A stretch of DNA of 64,000 nucleotides from an uncultured Clostridium sp. (GCA_934438135.1 CAKSBP010000003.1:1-64000), one strand, 5' to 3'; counted from the first letter of the stretch, positions 53,206-62,325 are shown. Made by a program: numbers and translations. Notes: generated from the letters alone by a model not told the origin.

Positions 53206-53874
53206 ATGGAACGTAATATCAGTATGGATGAAATATCCGATGGAAAGCTTTATGACCTGAATGATATGGTAAAGGCGAACTGCCAGAACTGCGAAGGCTG
53301 TTCTGCATGCTGCCAGGGCATGGGTTCCTCCATTATTCTTGATCCGCTGGATATTTATCAGCTGGAAAAAAATCTTGAGGTGACCTTTGAAGGTCTGATG
53401 GCAGAACGAATTGAATTAAATGTAGTGGATGGGGTGATTCTGCCGAATCTGAAAATGGCAGGGAAGAAAGAAGCATGTTCCTTTTTAAATGAAGAAGGAC
53501 GATGCAGCATTCATGGTTTTCGTCCAGGAATCTGCCGTCTGTTTCCACTAGGAAGATTTTATGAAAATAACAGCTTTCAGTATTTTTTACAGGTGCATGA
53601 ATGTAAGAAGGAAAATAGAAGCAAAGTCAAGGTCAGCAGATGGATTGACACACCGGATTTAAAAAAGAATCAGAAGTTTGTATGTGACTGGCATTATTTT
53701 CAGAAAGATGTGCAGAATGTATTGAAAAGCACACAGAATGATAAACTGATTAAGAAAATTAATATGTATGTATTAAATCAGTTTTTTGTGGCGCCATATG
53801 ATACGGATACGGATTTTTATGAGCAGTTTGACGGAAGAATGACGGCGGCTAGGAAGATGTTGTTTGGAGAGTAG
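53206..53874 (+). CDS. YkgJ-family cysteine cluster protein
   Basis: 222 aa. The YkgJ signature is complete: CQNCEGCSACCQGMG near residue 30, CSFLNEEGRCSIHGFRPGICRLFPLG, and a late Cys in the CKK and CDW segments. These proteins bind zinc or an iron-sulfur cluster and their role is poorly known. AGGAAAGGAAG lies ahead of the ATG. Single gene between decayed sequence and a convergent DUF1848 gene. Confidence 0.85.
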   Translation: MERNISMDEISDGKLYDLNDMVKANCQNCEGCSACCQGMGSSIILDPLDIYQLEKNLEVTFEGLMAERIELNVVDGVILPNLKMAGKKEACSFLNEEGRCSIHGFRPGICRLFPLGRFYENNSFQYFLQVHECKKENRSKVKVSRWIDTPDLKKNQKFVCDWHYFQKDVQNVLKSTQNDKLIKKINMYVLNQFFVAPYDTDTDFYEQFDGRMTAARKMLFGE

Positions 53875-54021
53875 ACGCTGCTGCATCATTTAAGAGGGTG
53901 CTGCATTATTTAGCTCCTTGCTTAGTTACACTCCTCAGTATACTGTTTTGGAAAATCATAATTACTGGATTGGGACTGTAAATGTGCAAATTGTTAAATA
54001 ATACTGCACCTGTTACATTGG

Positions 54022-54942
54022 TTAGCCTTTTTTGTTCAGAAAACTTTTCTGCTGTCCTTGCTGGAGGGTGTCAGTTTCTTTTATGGTTCCAATAAGGAGT
54101 GGAGAATTTACATCAAACAGCTTTTGGTTTGTGGATATTTTTTCTGGGTTATTGTTTCTAATGCAGTATTTACATCCGCTGCTACAGGTCTGATAAGCAC
54201 CGATATCCCGGCTTTCGATGCAGGCGCAGCCTTCTTTGTAGCTTCTATGTCTTAAATCCCGGAAGGACAGGTCATTGGCAGTTCCTACCATGTCTAAGGT
54301 AAGACAGCCAGATTCTTTAATACCGTAATCGTCATATTTTCCTTTTCTACCACAGCTTTGCATTGGTATGCCATAATGTGCTGCCCTTTTTCCAAAACCT
54401 TCGGCGAGAAGTTCTTTCTCGTGTTCAGTTAAGGGAATCAGCTCTGGCATGGCTTTCTCGATTTTCTTATTTAATTCCACAAAACTAAACAGGCATCGGC
54501 TGATGTAAGGTGCCGTCTGTCTGGCGATTGTTTCAAAAGTTTTTAGATGCATATCAATGGAATATTTTTCGGTTTTAAATACCGGGTCGTAACACCATGC
54601 AATTCGTTCCTTTCCAACTTTTTGGAATAATTGGATGAGTGTGCTGATGCTTTCTTCGATAGAAGGAATACCTGGCTCAATATCTTTTCCATAGGCGGTA
54701 ATGGTATAGTAGCAGTAAATTGGAAAACGATCTAAAATGGAGGAGATGTGTGGAAGAATCGGCTTATAATTTTTGGAATTTAATACGACACAGTCTACTT
54801 TATCTGGAGTCAGTTCATAACGGGTAACTTTATTTTGAAATAATGGATTTCTGGCAAATACATAGCCTTGTTCAAATCGTTTAATTAGCCAGTCGCTGTA
54901 GTGCTGTATAATATCGGTTCTTCCGCTTATTCGAATAATCAT
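54022..54942 (-). CDS. DUF1848-family protein, radical-SAM-like Cys cluster at C-terminus
   Basis: 306 aa. Begins IIRISGRTDIIQHYSDWLIKR, then RNPLF, CYYTITAYGKDIEPG and WCYDPVF, and ends with a CACIESRDIGAYQTCSSGCKYC cluster. All are DUF1848 hallmarks. Members are common in gut Clostridia; a spore-photolyase-like radical enzyme activity has been suggested from motifs, not shown. Ribosome site AAGGAG before the ATG on the minus strand. Confidence 0.82.
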   Translation of the reverse strand: MIIRISGRTDIIQHYSDWLIKRFEQGYVFARNPLFQNKVTRYELTPDKVDCVVLNSKNYKPILPHISSILDRFPIYCYYTITAYGKDIEPGIPSIEESISTLIQLFQKVGKERIAWCYDPVFKTEKYSIDMHLKTFETIARQTAPYISRCLFSFVELNKKIEKAMPELIPLTEHEKELLAEGFGKRAAHYGIPMQSCGRKGKYDDYGIKESGCLTLDMVGTANDLSFRDLRHRSYKEGCACIESRDIGAYQTCSSGCKYCIRNNNPEKISTNQKLFDVNSPLLIGTIKETDTLQQGQQKSFLNKKG

Positions 54943-55026
54943 GTTTTATACTCCTTGCTGATTGTATTGTTTGGTAAAAATAGATTCACTATGGTTTATT
55001 TTTATCAAAAGAAAGAAAAATTATAT

Positions 55027-55055
55027 TTGTTTTTATTACATAGATACGATACAAT
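55027..55055 (+). promoter_or_regulatory. sigma-A promoter of the GGADGPT-motif gene
   Basis: TTGTTT (55027-55032), 17-nt spacer, TACAAT (55050-55055), 28 nt before ATG 55084 with AGGAGG in between. Confidence 0.65.
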
Positions 55056-55083
55056 TTGTTTGAATACATATCAGGAGGTATTT

Positions 55084-55755
55084 ATGAGCAAATCAATTAA
55101 TTCTGTTTCTATCATTGGTGGTGCAGATGGACCAACATCCATATTTCTTGTCGGAAGCAAATATAAAGATAAGAATGTAATCCGGCGGATGCACCGCCAA
55201 ATTCAAAATAAAAAAAATCAGATTAAAAGAAAGAGAGCAGAGAAGTCAATCGTACCCAGAAGCCATACCCTTGATGAGACGATACAGTATATGATAAAAA
55301 ACTATGGTATGATAGAAGCGGACAGCTCTTATCCGTCTTATGAAGAATGCAGACGTGGAATGCGCTTTTCACTGGCACAGGCTGAGAATGCAGAACTACT
55401 GGGCGAACAGCCACAAAGTTTAGAGTTACATGAATTTCAAAATCAGGAGGCGATACGTAGGTGGCATAAGGCATTGGATAAATGGGAAGAACAGGCACAG
55501 AAAATAGTGGACATGCTGCCACCTGAAGTTGTTTCGATGGATTATCATATGTTTGTACTTAATAAAGGAGAAGAAGGTACGTTGGAGATTGAAATAGAAA
55601 GGGAACGTCAGCTGATTCAAATGCAATACAGCGGAGACTGTAAACTGATGAATGCCATAATAAAGGATATTCACCTGTATTATGGCGTGTCACAGCAGGA
55701 TATAGAGGAAAAGACAGAGCGATATCAGAATTTATTAGCTGTATTAACGATGTAA
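55084..55755 (+). CDS. soluble protein with OadB-like GGADGPT motif at N-terminus, function unknown
   Basis: 223 aa from ATG 55084 (AGGAGG upstream). Residues 8-22 read SIIGGADGPTSIFLV, nearly the same as a conserved membrane-embedded motif of sodium-pumping decarboxylase beta subunits, but the rest has no hydrophobic segments: a Lys/Arg-rich linker, then helices rich in Glu and Gln. It is therefore not a decarboxylase subunit, though automatic tools may name it so. The motif may be a short functional loop or a membrane-inserting leader reused here. Converges with a MATE gene 40 nt away. Confidence 0.6.
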   Translation: MSKSINSVSIIGGADGPTSIFLVGSKYKDKNVIRRMHRQIQNKKNQIKRKRAEKSIVPRSHTLDETIQYMIKNYGMIEADSSYPSYEECRRGMRFSLAQAENAELLGEQPQSLELHEFQNQEAIRRWHKALDKWEEQAQKIVDMLPPEVVSMDYHMFVLNKGEEGTLEIEIERERQLIQMQYSGDCKLMNAIIKDIHLYYGVSQQDIEEKTERYQNLLAVLTM

Positions 55756-55794
55756 TGCTGTATTCTATACCAGAACTGTGATTGCATCTCTTCT

Positions 55795-57162
55795 TTATGG
55801 ATGTATTTGCAATTTATGTGACGGACGATATATCATAACAGCAATAAAAATCAATACCGCAGTTACGGATAAACTGACCGGATATGCCGTCAATATTGCC
55901 CGAAATGTTTTATGTGAAGGAAATACCGTACAAATCCACATGATTCTTACACCACATACACCTATAACCGTAAGGAGAGCTGGTATCAGTGAAATTCCGA
56001 AACCGCGTAAATATCCTGCCATATTTTCATATAGCATACTGAATGTGTATGCAGAAAAAACCATTAAGAGTCTTGTATATCCAATTTCAACTACCCGCGG
56101 ATTATTATTAAATATGGAAAGTAACGATCTTCCTGACAGTAACACCAGAATGATTGCAGTGGCAATTACATCTTCGACAATACATAAAATCAATACTTTT
56201 TTGCAACGCTTTAATTGTCCAGCACCGTAGTTTTGTCCGGTAAATGTGGTACATGCTTGACTAAATGAATTGAGTACGTCATAAGCAAATATTTCAATGT
56301 TAAAAGCTGCACTTGATGCTGCAATTACAGTAGTGCCAAGGCTGTTAATTGCAGATTGAATGACAATATTTGCAATGGCAAATACAGCACTTTGAATTCC
56401 TGCCGGTAGTCCAATCTGTATAATTTTCTCAAAAATTTTGGGATTAAACTTTAACTCTTGCTTTTTGATGCGAATAACATGTTCTGTTCGAATCAGTTTT
56501 ATAAATAACAGAATCGAACTTACAATATTAGCGATTACAGTTGCAATAGCTACTCCATTTACCGTCATTTTCAGTACGATAACAAAAAATAAATTTAAAG
56601 ATACGTTTAATATTCCTGATACAGCCAGCGCTTTCAAAGGTGTTTTCGTTTCTCCGATACTTCGGAAAATAGCAGATTCAAAGTTGTAAAGTAAAATGAC
56701 TGGCATTCCCAATAAGTATATTTTGATATATAGGAGTGCATAGGAAAATACATCCCCCGGGACATTTAACATCTGCAATAGATTCCCAATAAATAATTCT
56801 CCCAATATTGTTACCAGCAGGCCACCAGCCAGTGATATGATTATGGAAGTATGTACAGCCTTATGTACGGTATCTTCATCTTTTTTTCCAATTGCAGTGG
56901 CAATAACAACATTTGCTCCTAGGGCAATTCCAATAAAAAAATTTAAAATTAAACCGACAATCGGGCTGTTGGCACCAACCGCTGCGACAGCAACTGTTTT
57001 GGCATCTCCTGTGAAATTGCCGACAATGGCAATATCGGAGGCATTAAAAAGCTGCTCCAGGATTCCTGTTGCTGCAACGGGAAGGGCATATTGTATAATT
57101 TTATTCCAAATGGAACCATGCAGCATATCCATTTTAGATGCTGTAACTTCTGGAGTTTCCAA
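55795..57162 (-). CDS. MATE-family efflux transporter
   Basis: 455 aa, about 12 membrane segments. MATE signatures LHGSIWNKIIQYALPVAATG, LFNASDIAIVGNFTGD and the repeat-half QIGLPAGIQSAVF are present. Divergently oriented to the LysR gene at 57322, which likely controls it. Only distantly like the MATE protein at 48343. Ends 40 nt from the convergent GGADGPT gene without an obvious terminator. Confidence 0.92.
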   Translation of the reverse strand: METPEVTASKMDMLHGSIWNKIIQYALPVAATGILEQLFNASDIAIVGNFTGDAKTVAVAAVGANSPIVGLILNFFIGIALGANVVIATAIGKKDEDTVHKAVHTSIIISLAGGLLVTILGELFIGNLLQMLNVPGDVFSYALLYIKIYLLGMPVILLYNFESAIFRSIGETKTPLKALAVSGILNVSLNLFFVIVLKMTVNGVAIATVIANIVSSILLFIKLIRTEHVIRIKKQELKFNPKIFEKIIQIGLPAGIQSAVFAIANIVIQSAINSLGTTVIAASSAAFNIEIFAYDVLNSFSQACTTFTGQNYGAGQLKRCKKVLILCIVEDVIATAIILVLLSGRSLLSIFNNNPRVVEIGYTRLLMVFSAYTFSMLYENMAGYLRGFGISLIPALLTVIGVCGVRIMWICTVFPSHKTFRAILTAYPVSLSVTAVLIFIAVMIYRPSHKLQIHP

Positions 57163-57198
57163 ATTTGATCACCTTTCTTTCTACTTTTGTTCAGTACA

Positions 57199-57227
57199 AT
57201 TATATAAATAGTAAAGTCTTATAGCAA
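57199..57227 (-). promoter_or_regulatory. promoter of the MATE gene
   Basis: On the minus strand TTGCTA (57227-57222), 17-nt spacer, TATAAT (57204-57199). It lies about 40 nt before the MATE start in the divergent control region with LysR. Confidence 0.6.
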
Positions 57228-57254
57228 ATATATATAAACTATCATTTACCATAG

Positions 57255-57283
57255 TTTACAGGAATAATAATACAAGATATAAT
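57255..57283 (+). promoter_or_regulatory. promoter of the LysR gene
   Basis: TTTACA (57255-57260), 17-nt spacer, TATAAT (57278-57283), about 40 nt before GTG 57322. AT-rich repeats between this and the MATE promoter may hold the LysR box; none is clear enough to name. Confidence 0.65.
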
Positions 57284-57321
57284 GTAGGAAGATTGATAGA
57301 AAGATGAGAGGATGAATATAA

Positions 57322-58203
57322 GTGGATATTCGTGTATTGAAATATTTTTTAGCTGTTGCAAGAGAAGAAAATATCACGAGAGCGGCAGAGAGTCTACACA
57401 TCGCACAACCTTCTCTTTCAAAACAAATGATGGAGCTGGAGGAAGAACTTGGAAAACAGCTTCTTATTCGAGGAAAACGAAAAATTACTTTAACAGAGGA
57501 GGGAATACTGCTTCGTAAACGAGCAGAAGATATTGTATTGCTGGTTGAAAAAACAGAGCGGGAAATATCATCTGACTTTACAGAAATATCAGGCGAGATT
57601 ATCATTGGGGGAAATGCAACACAGACAATTTTGCAAACTGCATCATCTATGCAGATGCAATATCCGAATGTTTCATTCCAGTTCTACAGTGGAGATGCTA
57701 TCGATGTAACAGAACGACTGGATCATGGAAATCTGGATTTTGCAATTTTGCTCCAGCCGATAGACATTTCAAAATATGAATATATTACACTTCTTGACAG
57801 TTCCATGTGGGGGATTTTAATGAAAAAGGAGTCTCCCTTTTCAGAGTTGAATGTAATCAGAAAAGAAAATTTGCTGCAAATGCCTTTAATAGTGCATCGT
57901 CGAATTGGTTTACAGCAGAGTATTGCGGACTGGGCAGAAACAGATATGGATCATTTACACATAACGGCAACTTATAATGTCGTACATGGAAGTCCAGTTT
58001 CGTTTGTGAAAAATAATCTGGGATATTTTTTGACTACAAGAGATCTTCTGTCGCCAGAACTCAATAATAACGTTGTATTTCGACCATTAGAGCCTAAACT
58101 GGAAGTTCAATATAATCTGGTATGGAAAAGGAGAAATATATTTAGCAAAGCGGCTGATTTATTTCTTGAAAATATTAGGCAGGCTATTATGAAAAAAAAT
58201 TAG
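57322..58203 (+). CDS. LysR-family transcriptional regulator
   Basis: 293 aa from GTG 57322. The N-terminal winged helix (DIRVLKYFLAVAREENITRA, ESLHIAQPSLSKQM) is a standard LysR DNA-binding domain; residues 90-290 are the substrate-binding fold. It is divergent from the MATE exporter, the usual set-up of a regulator that senses the exported compound. Its stop codon TAG (58201-58203) lies inside the CIRCE element of the next operon. Confidence 0.93.
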   Translation: MDIRVLKYFLAVAREENITRAAESLHIAQPSLSKQMMELEEELGKQLLIRGKRKITLTEEGILLRKRAEDIVLLVEKTEREISSDFTEISGEIIIGGNATQTILQTASSMQMQYPNVSFQFYSGDAIDVTERLDHGNLDFAILLQPIDISKYEYITLLDSSMWGILMKKESPFSELNVIRKENLLQMPLIVHRRIGLQQSIADWAETDMDHLHITATYNVVHGSPVSFVKNNLGYFLTTRDLLSPELNNNVVFRPLEPKLEVQYNLVWKRRNIFSKAADLFLENIRQAIMKKN

Positions 58204-58226
58204 CACTCACCTATTGACAGTGCTAA
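58200..58226 (+). promoter_or_regulatory. CIRCE operator (HrcA site) of groES-groEL
   Basis: TTAGCACTC-N9-CAGTGCTAA, 17 of 18 matches to the CIRCE consensus. It overlaps the stop codon of the LysR gene and contains the -35 of the groE promoter, so HrcA bound here would block transcription. Confidence 0.93.
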
Positions 58227-58242
58227 TAAAACGTGCTATAAC
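58214..58242 (+). promoter_or_regulatory. groE sigma-A promoter
   Basis: Perfect -35 TTGACA (58214-58219), 17-nt spacer, TATAAC (58237-58242). The -35 is inside CIRCE. Confidence 0.85.
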
Positions 58243-58262
58243 AATAATTACAAAGAAACAAA

Positions 58263-58358
58263 TGGCAGATGAGCAGATGTTTTCAATGCCTGAAGTTTAT
58301 ATAGCGAATAGAAAACACCTGCTTAAGAGATTACAGTGGGTGTTTTTTGCATCTGCCA
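58263..58358 (+). promoter_or_regulatory. structured groES leader with attenuator-like hairpin
   Basis: Between the groE promoter and groES (about 190 nt) an outer stem TGGCAGATG/CATCTGCCA (58263-58271 with 58350-58358) encloses an inner stem AAAACACC/GGTGTTTT (58312-58319 with 58339-58346) followed by a T run (to 58348). The inner part alone looks like an intrinsic terminator; the outer stem would use the end of that T run region. An attenuator or heat-responsive leader is possible. Confidence 0.45.
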
Positions 58359-58431
58359 CAGGTTTTATAGTGCCAATACCTCCCATTTGGGAGATTACAT
58401 AAATTATAATATTTTGAAAGAAGGAATTGAT

Positions 58432-58719
58432 ATGAGATTAAAACCATTAGGGGACAGAGTCGTTTTGAAACAGCTGAAGGCAGAGGAAAAAACCTAGTCA
58501 GGAATCATTCTTTCAGCAAAATCAAAGGAGAAGCCACAGGTGGCAGAGGTTACGTCAGTTGGACCTGGCGGCATGGTAGATGGAAAAGAGGTTACCATGC
58601 AGGTAAAGATTGGTGATCACGTTATTTTTCAGAAGTACGCAGGTACCACTATGAAAGCTGGAGACGAAGAGTTTATTATTGTGAAACAGAGCGATATTAT
58701 CGCATTAGTTGAGGATTAG
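58432..58719 (+). pseudogene. groES: groES co-chaperonin with in-frame amber codon 22
   Basis: A 95-codon frame from ATG 58432 (AAAGAAGGA upstream) reads MRLKPLGDRVVLKQLKAEEK-T, then TAG (58495-58497), then SGIILSAKSKEKPQVAEV to the normal end QSDIIALVED. Apart from the stop, every GroES feature is intact, including the IILS mobile-loop flank and the GTTMKAGDEEF region. Related proteins have Lys or Gln at this codon, each one base from TAG. GroES is normally essential, so this means a sequencing error, a very recent mutation, amber suppression or another groES copy. Many genes here end in TAG, so general recoding is unlikely. Confidence 0.85.
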
Positions 58720-58731
58720 GAGGAATGACGT

Positions 58732-60345
58732 ATGGCAAAAGAATTAAAATATGATGTAGATGCAAGGAAAGCATTAGAAGCAGGAGTAAATAAATTAGCA
58801 GATACCGTTAAGGTTACTTTGGGACCAAAAGGTCGTAACGTCGTATTGGATAAAGGATTTGGAAGCCCATTAATTACGAATGATGGTGTTACGATTGCGA
58901 AAGATATTGAATTAGAAGACCCATTTGAAAATATGGGGGCACAGCTGGTAAAAGAAGTCGCTACGAAGACAAATGATGTTGCTGGTGATGGTACTACGAC
59001 AGCAACCGTCCTTGCACAGGCAATGATAAATGAAGGAATGAAGAATCTGGCAGCAGGTGCCAACCCAATTATTCTCCGAAAAGGAATGAAAAAAGCTACA
59101 GAATGTGCAGTAGAAGCATTGAAGAAAATGAGTTCTCCAGTGGATGGAAAATCCCACATTGCCAAAGTCGCTACAATTTCATCAGGCAGTGAAGATGTAG
59201 GAATGATGGTTGCGGATGCCATGGAGAAAGTAAGCAAGGATGGCGTTATTTCTATAGAAGAGTCCAAAACTATGAAAACGGAATTGGATGTGGTACAGGG
59301 TATGCAGTTTGACCGAGGCTATATTTCTTCCTATATGGTTACTGATACAGATAAGATGGAGACACATTTAGAAGATCCTTATATCTTAATTACCGATAAA
59401 AAGATTTCAAACATTCAGGAAATCCTTCCATTGTTAGAGGAAATCGTGAAAGCAGGAAAAGCACTTTTGATTATTGCAGAAGATGTAGACGGTGATGCGT
59501 TGTCTACTTTAATCGTAAATAAACTGCGTGGTACATTCAATGTAGTTGCAGTTAAAGCCCCAGGTTATGGCGACAGAAGAAAGGAAATGCTTCAGGATAT
59601 TGCAATTTTGACAGGTGGTACGGTAATTACCGAAGAAATTGGATTGACTTTGAAAGAAACAAAACTGGAACAGCTTGGAACAGCCAAGAATGTTACTATT
59701 AAGAAAGATACTACAACAATCGTTGATGGTGCAGGAGAAAAAGTAAAGATTCAGGAAAGAATCCAGAAGATTCGGAACCAGATTGCGGAGACGAAATCAG
59801 AATTTGACAAAGAAAAATTACAGGAAAGACTTGCAAAACTGTCTGGTGGAGTAGCAGTTGTCCGTGTTGGTGCAGCCACAGAAACAGAAATGAAAGAAGC
59901 TAAACTTCGTATGGAAGATGCAATTAACGCAACGAAAGCAGCTGTAGAAGAAGGCATTATCGCTGGAGGTGGGTCTGCTTATATTCATGCAGAAAGTGAT
60001 GTTGAAAAACTGATTGATACATTAAGTGGAGATGAAAAGACAGGTGCACAGATTATTTTAAGTGCATTGGAAGCACCGCTAATGACTATCGCACAGAATG
60101 CTGGATATGAAGGTGCTGTTATTATTCATAAAGTAAAAGAAATGGATGCTGGAAAAGGTTTCAATGCTTATAGTGGAGAATACGCAGATATGGTAGAAAA
60201 TGGTGTTATTGACCCAGTGAAAGTAACAAGAAGTGCATTAGAAAATGCAGCAAGTGTTGCATCTACTTTATTAACTACGGAAGCAGTTGTTGCTGCAAAG
60301 AAGGAAAAGAAACCGGAAGCAGCACCAGCTCCTGGAATGATGTAA
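58732..60345 (+). CDS. groEL: chaperonin GroEL
   Basis: 537 aa, complete. All marks of group I chaperonins: TLGPKGRNVVLDKGFGSPLITNDG in pieces, the ATP motif GDGTTTATVLAQ, KAPGYGDRRKEML and a C-terminus with PGMM in place of the more usual GGM repeats. It forms the 14-mer folding chamber and needs GroES as lid. GGAGG precedes the ATG, 12 nt after the groES stop. It shares the CIRCE-controlled promoter. Confidence 0.97.
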   Translation: MAKELKYDVDARKALEAGVNKLADTVKVTLGPKGRNVVLDKGFGSPLITNDGVTIAKDIELEDPFENMGAQLVKEVATKTNDVAGDGTTTATVLAQAMINEGMKNLAAGANPIILRKGMKKATECAVEALKKMSSPVDGKSHIAKVATISSGSEDVGMMVADAMEKVSKDGVISIEESKTMKTELDVVQGMQFDRGYISSYMVTDTDKMETHLEDPYILITDKKISNIQEILPLLEEIVKAGKALLIIAEDVDGDALSTLIVNKLRGTFNVVAVKAPGYGDRRKEMLQDIAILTGGTVITEEIGLTLKETKLEQLGTAKNVTIKKDTTTIVDGAGEKVKIQERIQKIRNQIAETKSEFDKEKLQERLAKLSGGVAVVRVGAATETEMKEAKLRMEDAINATKAAVEEGIIAGGGSAYIHAESDVEKLIDTLSGDEKTGAQIILSALEAPLMTIAQNAGYEGAVIIHKVKEMDAGKGFNAYSGEYADMVENGVIDPVKVTRSALENAASVASTLLTTEAVVAAKKEKKPEAAPAPGMM

Positions 60346-60385
60346 AAAGAAAACAGGTAACCAAATAACCATACAATATAGAAAT

Positions 60386-60419
60386 AATATCCTTTACGAA
60401 AACCTTCGTAAGGGATATT
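60386..60419. terminator. hairpin after groEL
   Basis: 15-bp stem with one G-U pair (60386-60400 with 60405-60419) and an AACC tetraloop. No T run on the plus strand, so a terminator for groEL is possible but not certain. The next gene starts 12 nt later. Confidence 0.55.
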
Positions 60420-60430
60420 GCGATCAGAGG

Positions 60431-62311
60431 ATGAGCATGTCAGGGAAGATAGAACAAATGCAGTCAGAGCAGCTGGAACAGAGGTATTTATCCAAGGTAG
60501 AAGAGAAAATGGATAGACGGCTCAAGGAATTAGAAGGACATATTGAAAAGTGGAAGAAGAATATTAAGGAGCAGAAAGAATTTATATGGGAGAATACCTC
60601 GGATATGGATCGGGAAGAATTTTTAGAGAATAAACAATCCGTAGGACTAGATACGATGCTTCTGGATTTTGATATTAAGAATAAACAGATGCTGGAGCGT
60701 TCCATCGACAGTCCGTATTTTGGAAAAGTACAGTTTAAATTTGAGGAAACAGGTGAAAAAAAACCGGTTTACATTGGATTAATGGGATTTCATCCGGATA
60801 ATGAGGAATGGCCGCTGATATTTGACTGGCGTGCACCAATTTCTTCTCTTTATTACGAACATGAAAAAGGACCTGGCGGTTATCTTGCACCAGAAGGACG
60901 GATTTATGGGAACATCTTGGAGAAGAAACAGTTTCAAATCAAAAAGCAGAAGATGCAGTACATGCTGGATACTGATCTGCGAATTGATGATGATGTACTG
61001 AGACGGGAATTGGGAGAACATGCGGAAGGAAAAATGCGTCAGGTAGCAGCAACGATTCAGAAAGAGCAGAATGAAATTATTCGTAACAATACAGCAAAGA
61101 CACTGATAATCAATGGATGTGCCGGAAGTGGAAAAACAGTAGTTGCCCTGCATCGTGTGGCGTGGCTCCTTTATAATAGAAGAAAATATTTAAAATCCGA
61201 TCATGTTTTGATTTTATCGCCGAATGCTTTGTTTTCGGATTACATTTCCCAAGTGCTTCCAGAGCTTGGTGAGGATAATGTCCCAGAAAAAGAATGGGAT
61301 GACTTGATGGCAGATTTGCTGATGTTAGAAGACAGTTATGAATATAAGAATGATCAGGTTCATGTGATATTAAGCTGTGATAATCCGGGGGATAATCGAA
61401 TGAAGAGGATTTCTTATAAATCTTCGATTTCCTATTTTAATCAACTGAATGCTTTTTTAAAAGGAAGAAAAAAAGACAACAAGTCCAATCAGACAGTTTG
61501 TGTATATATGGAATTCCTAAATGAAATAGGAAAGAAACATCCAGAAATGAAAGAATACAGAAATGAGCAGGGAGAAATCTGTTATGAAGATGTACTGGCT
61601 GTCTTTTATCTTCAGATAAAATTATATGGATGTGGATGTTATCGAGGCATTAAACATCTGGTAGTCGATGAAATGCAGGATTATTCCATTTTTCAGTATG
61701 CCATCTTAAAAGAACTCTTTGACTGTCCGAAAACTATATTAGGAGATGTAAACCAGACCCTGATTCCAGAACAAGATGTGATTTATGCTCTGACAGAACT
61801 TTTTCCGGAGTCTACGTTTTTGGAAATGAAAAAAAGTTATCGATGTACGGAAGAAATTACAAGATTTTCCAATCGAATTATTGGCGGAAAAGACATTCTT
61901 CCATTTGAACGACATGGAAAAGAGCCAGTTGTGATTCGCTCGGATAATGAAGAACAGCAGAAACAAAAGGTAAAAGAAATTTTGCAGAAGTTAAGTCAGA
62001 ATAAAGAAAATGAAGAACAGACCATAGCAGTTCTTTGCGATGACGAAGAAGAATGTATGAGGCTTTATGATGAATTGAAAAATGAGATGAAGATTTATCT
62101 GGTTCGCGAGACAACAACTGTATACAAAGAAGGAATCTCTATACTGCCCAAATATCTGGCAAAGGGATTGGAATTTGATGTAGCAGTTGTATATAGCACA
62201 GAAGACAAGCCGGAAAACAGAATAAGCAGATATGCTTTTTATATTGCGTGTACAAGGGCACTTCATGAACTGTATGTACTTCATATTGGAGGTTTAGATG
62301 TATATTTATAG
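60431..62311 (+). CDS. HelD-type UvrD/Rep-family helicase (RNA polymerase recycling)
   Basis: 626 aa. The first 100 residues are a Lys/Glu-rich antiparallel coiled-coil-like arm, then FGKVQFKFEE...YIGLMGF and DWRAPISSLYY, the typical HelD front part. Walker A is GCAGSGKTVVALHR near 233, Walker B LVVDEMQDYS near 417, then GDVNQTLIP and a final AKGLEFDVAVVYS...YIACTRALHELYV. HelD enters RNA polymerase channels and releases stalled complexes. Slightly shorter than B. subtilis HelD (774 aa). Two ATGs (60431, 60437) could serve as start. Confidence 0.85.
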   Translation: MSMSGKIEQMQSEQLEQRYLSKVEEKMDRRLKELEGHIEKWKKNIKEQKEFIWENTSDMDREEFLENKQSVGLDTMLLDFDIKNKQMLERSIDSPYFGKVQFKFEETGEKKPVYIGLMGFHPDNEEWPLIFDWRAPISSLYYEHEKGPGGYLAPEGRIYGNILEKKQFQIKKQKMQYMLDTDLRIDDDVLRRELGEHAEGKMRQVAATIQKEQNEIIRNNTAKTLIINGCAGSGKTVVALHRVAWLLYNRRKYLKSDHVLILSPNALFSDYISQVLPELGEDNVPEKEWDDLMADLLMLEDSYEYKNDQVHVILSCDNPGDNRMKRISYKSSISYFNQLNAFLKGRKKDNKSNQTVCVYMEFLNEIGKKHPEMKEYRNEQGEICYEDVLAVFYLQIKLYGCGCYRGIKHLVVDEMQDYSIFQYAILKELFDCPKTILGDVNQTLIPEQDVIYALTELFPESTFLEMKKSYRCTEEITRFSNRIIGGKDILPFERHGKEPVVIRSDNEEQQKQKVKEILQKLSQNKENEEQTIAVLCDDEEECMRLYDELKNEMKIYLVRETTTVYKEGISILPKYLAKGLEFDVAVVYSTEDKPENRISRYAFYIACTRALHELYVLHIGGLDVYL

Positions 62312-62325
62312 AAAGTGGGGATACT

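Noticed and set aside
54058..54255. Plus-strand open frames opposite DUF1848 and the MATE gene
   Set aside because: Antisense shadows of well-supported minus-strand genes without ribosome sites.
55084..55755. Annotation as sodium-translocating decarboxylase beta subunit
   Set aside because: Only 15 residues match; no membrane helices are present and the length is about half of the real subunit.
58214..58402. 62-codon frame between LysR and groES
   Set aside because: It lies over the CIRCE element and groE promoter and has no ribosome site.
58495..58497. TAG in groES as a pyrrolysine or selenocysteine-type recoding site
   Set aside because: No SECIS- or PYLIS-like need is known for GroES, related proteins have Lys or Gln there, and TAG is a common stop in this window. 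Error or mutation is more likely.
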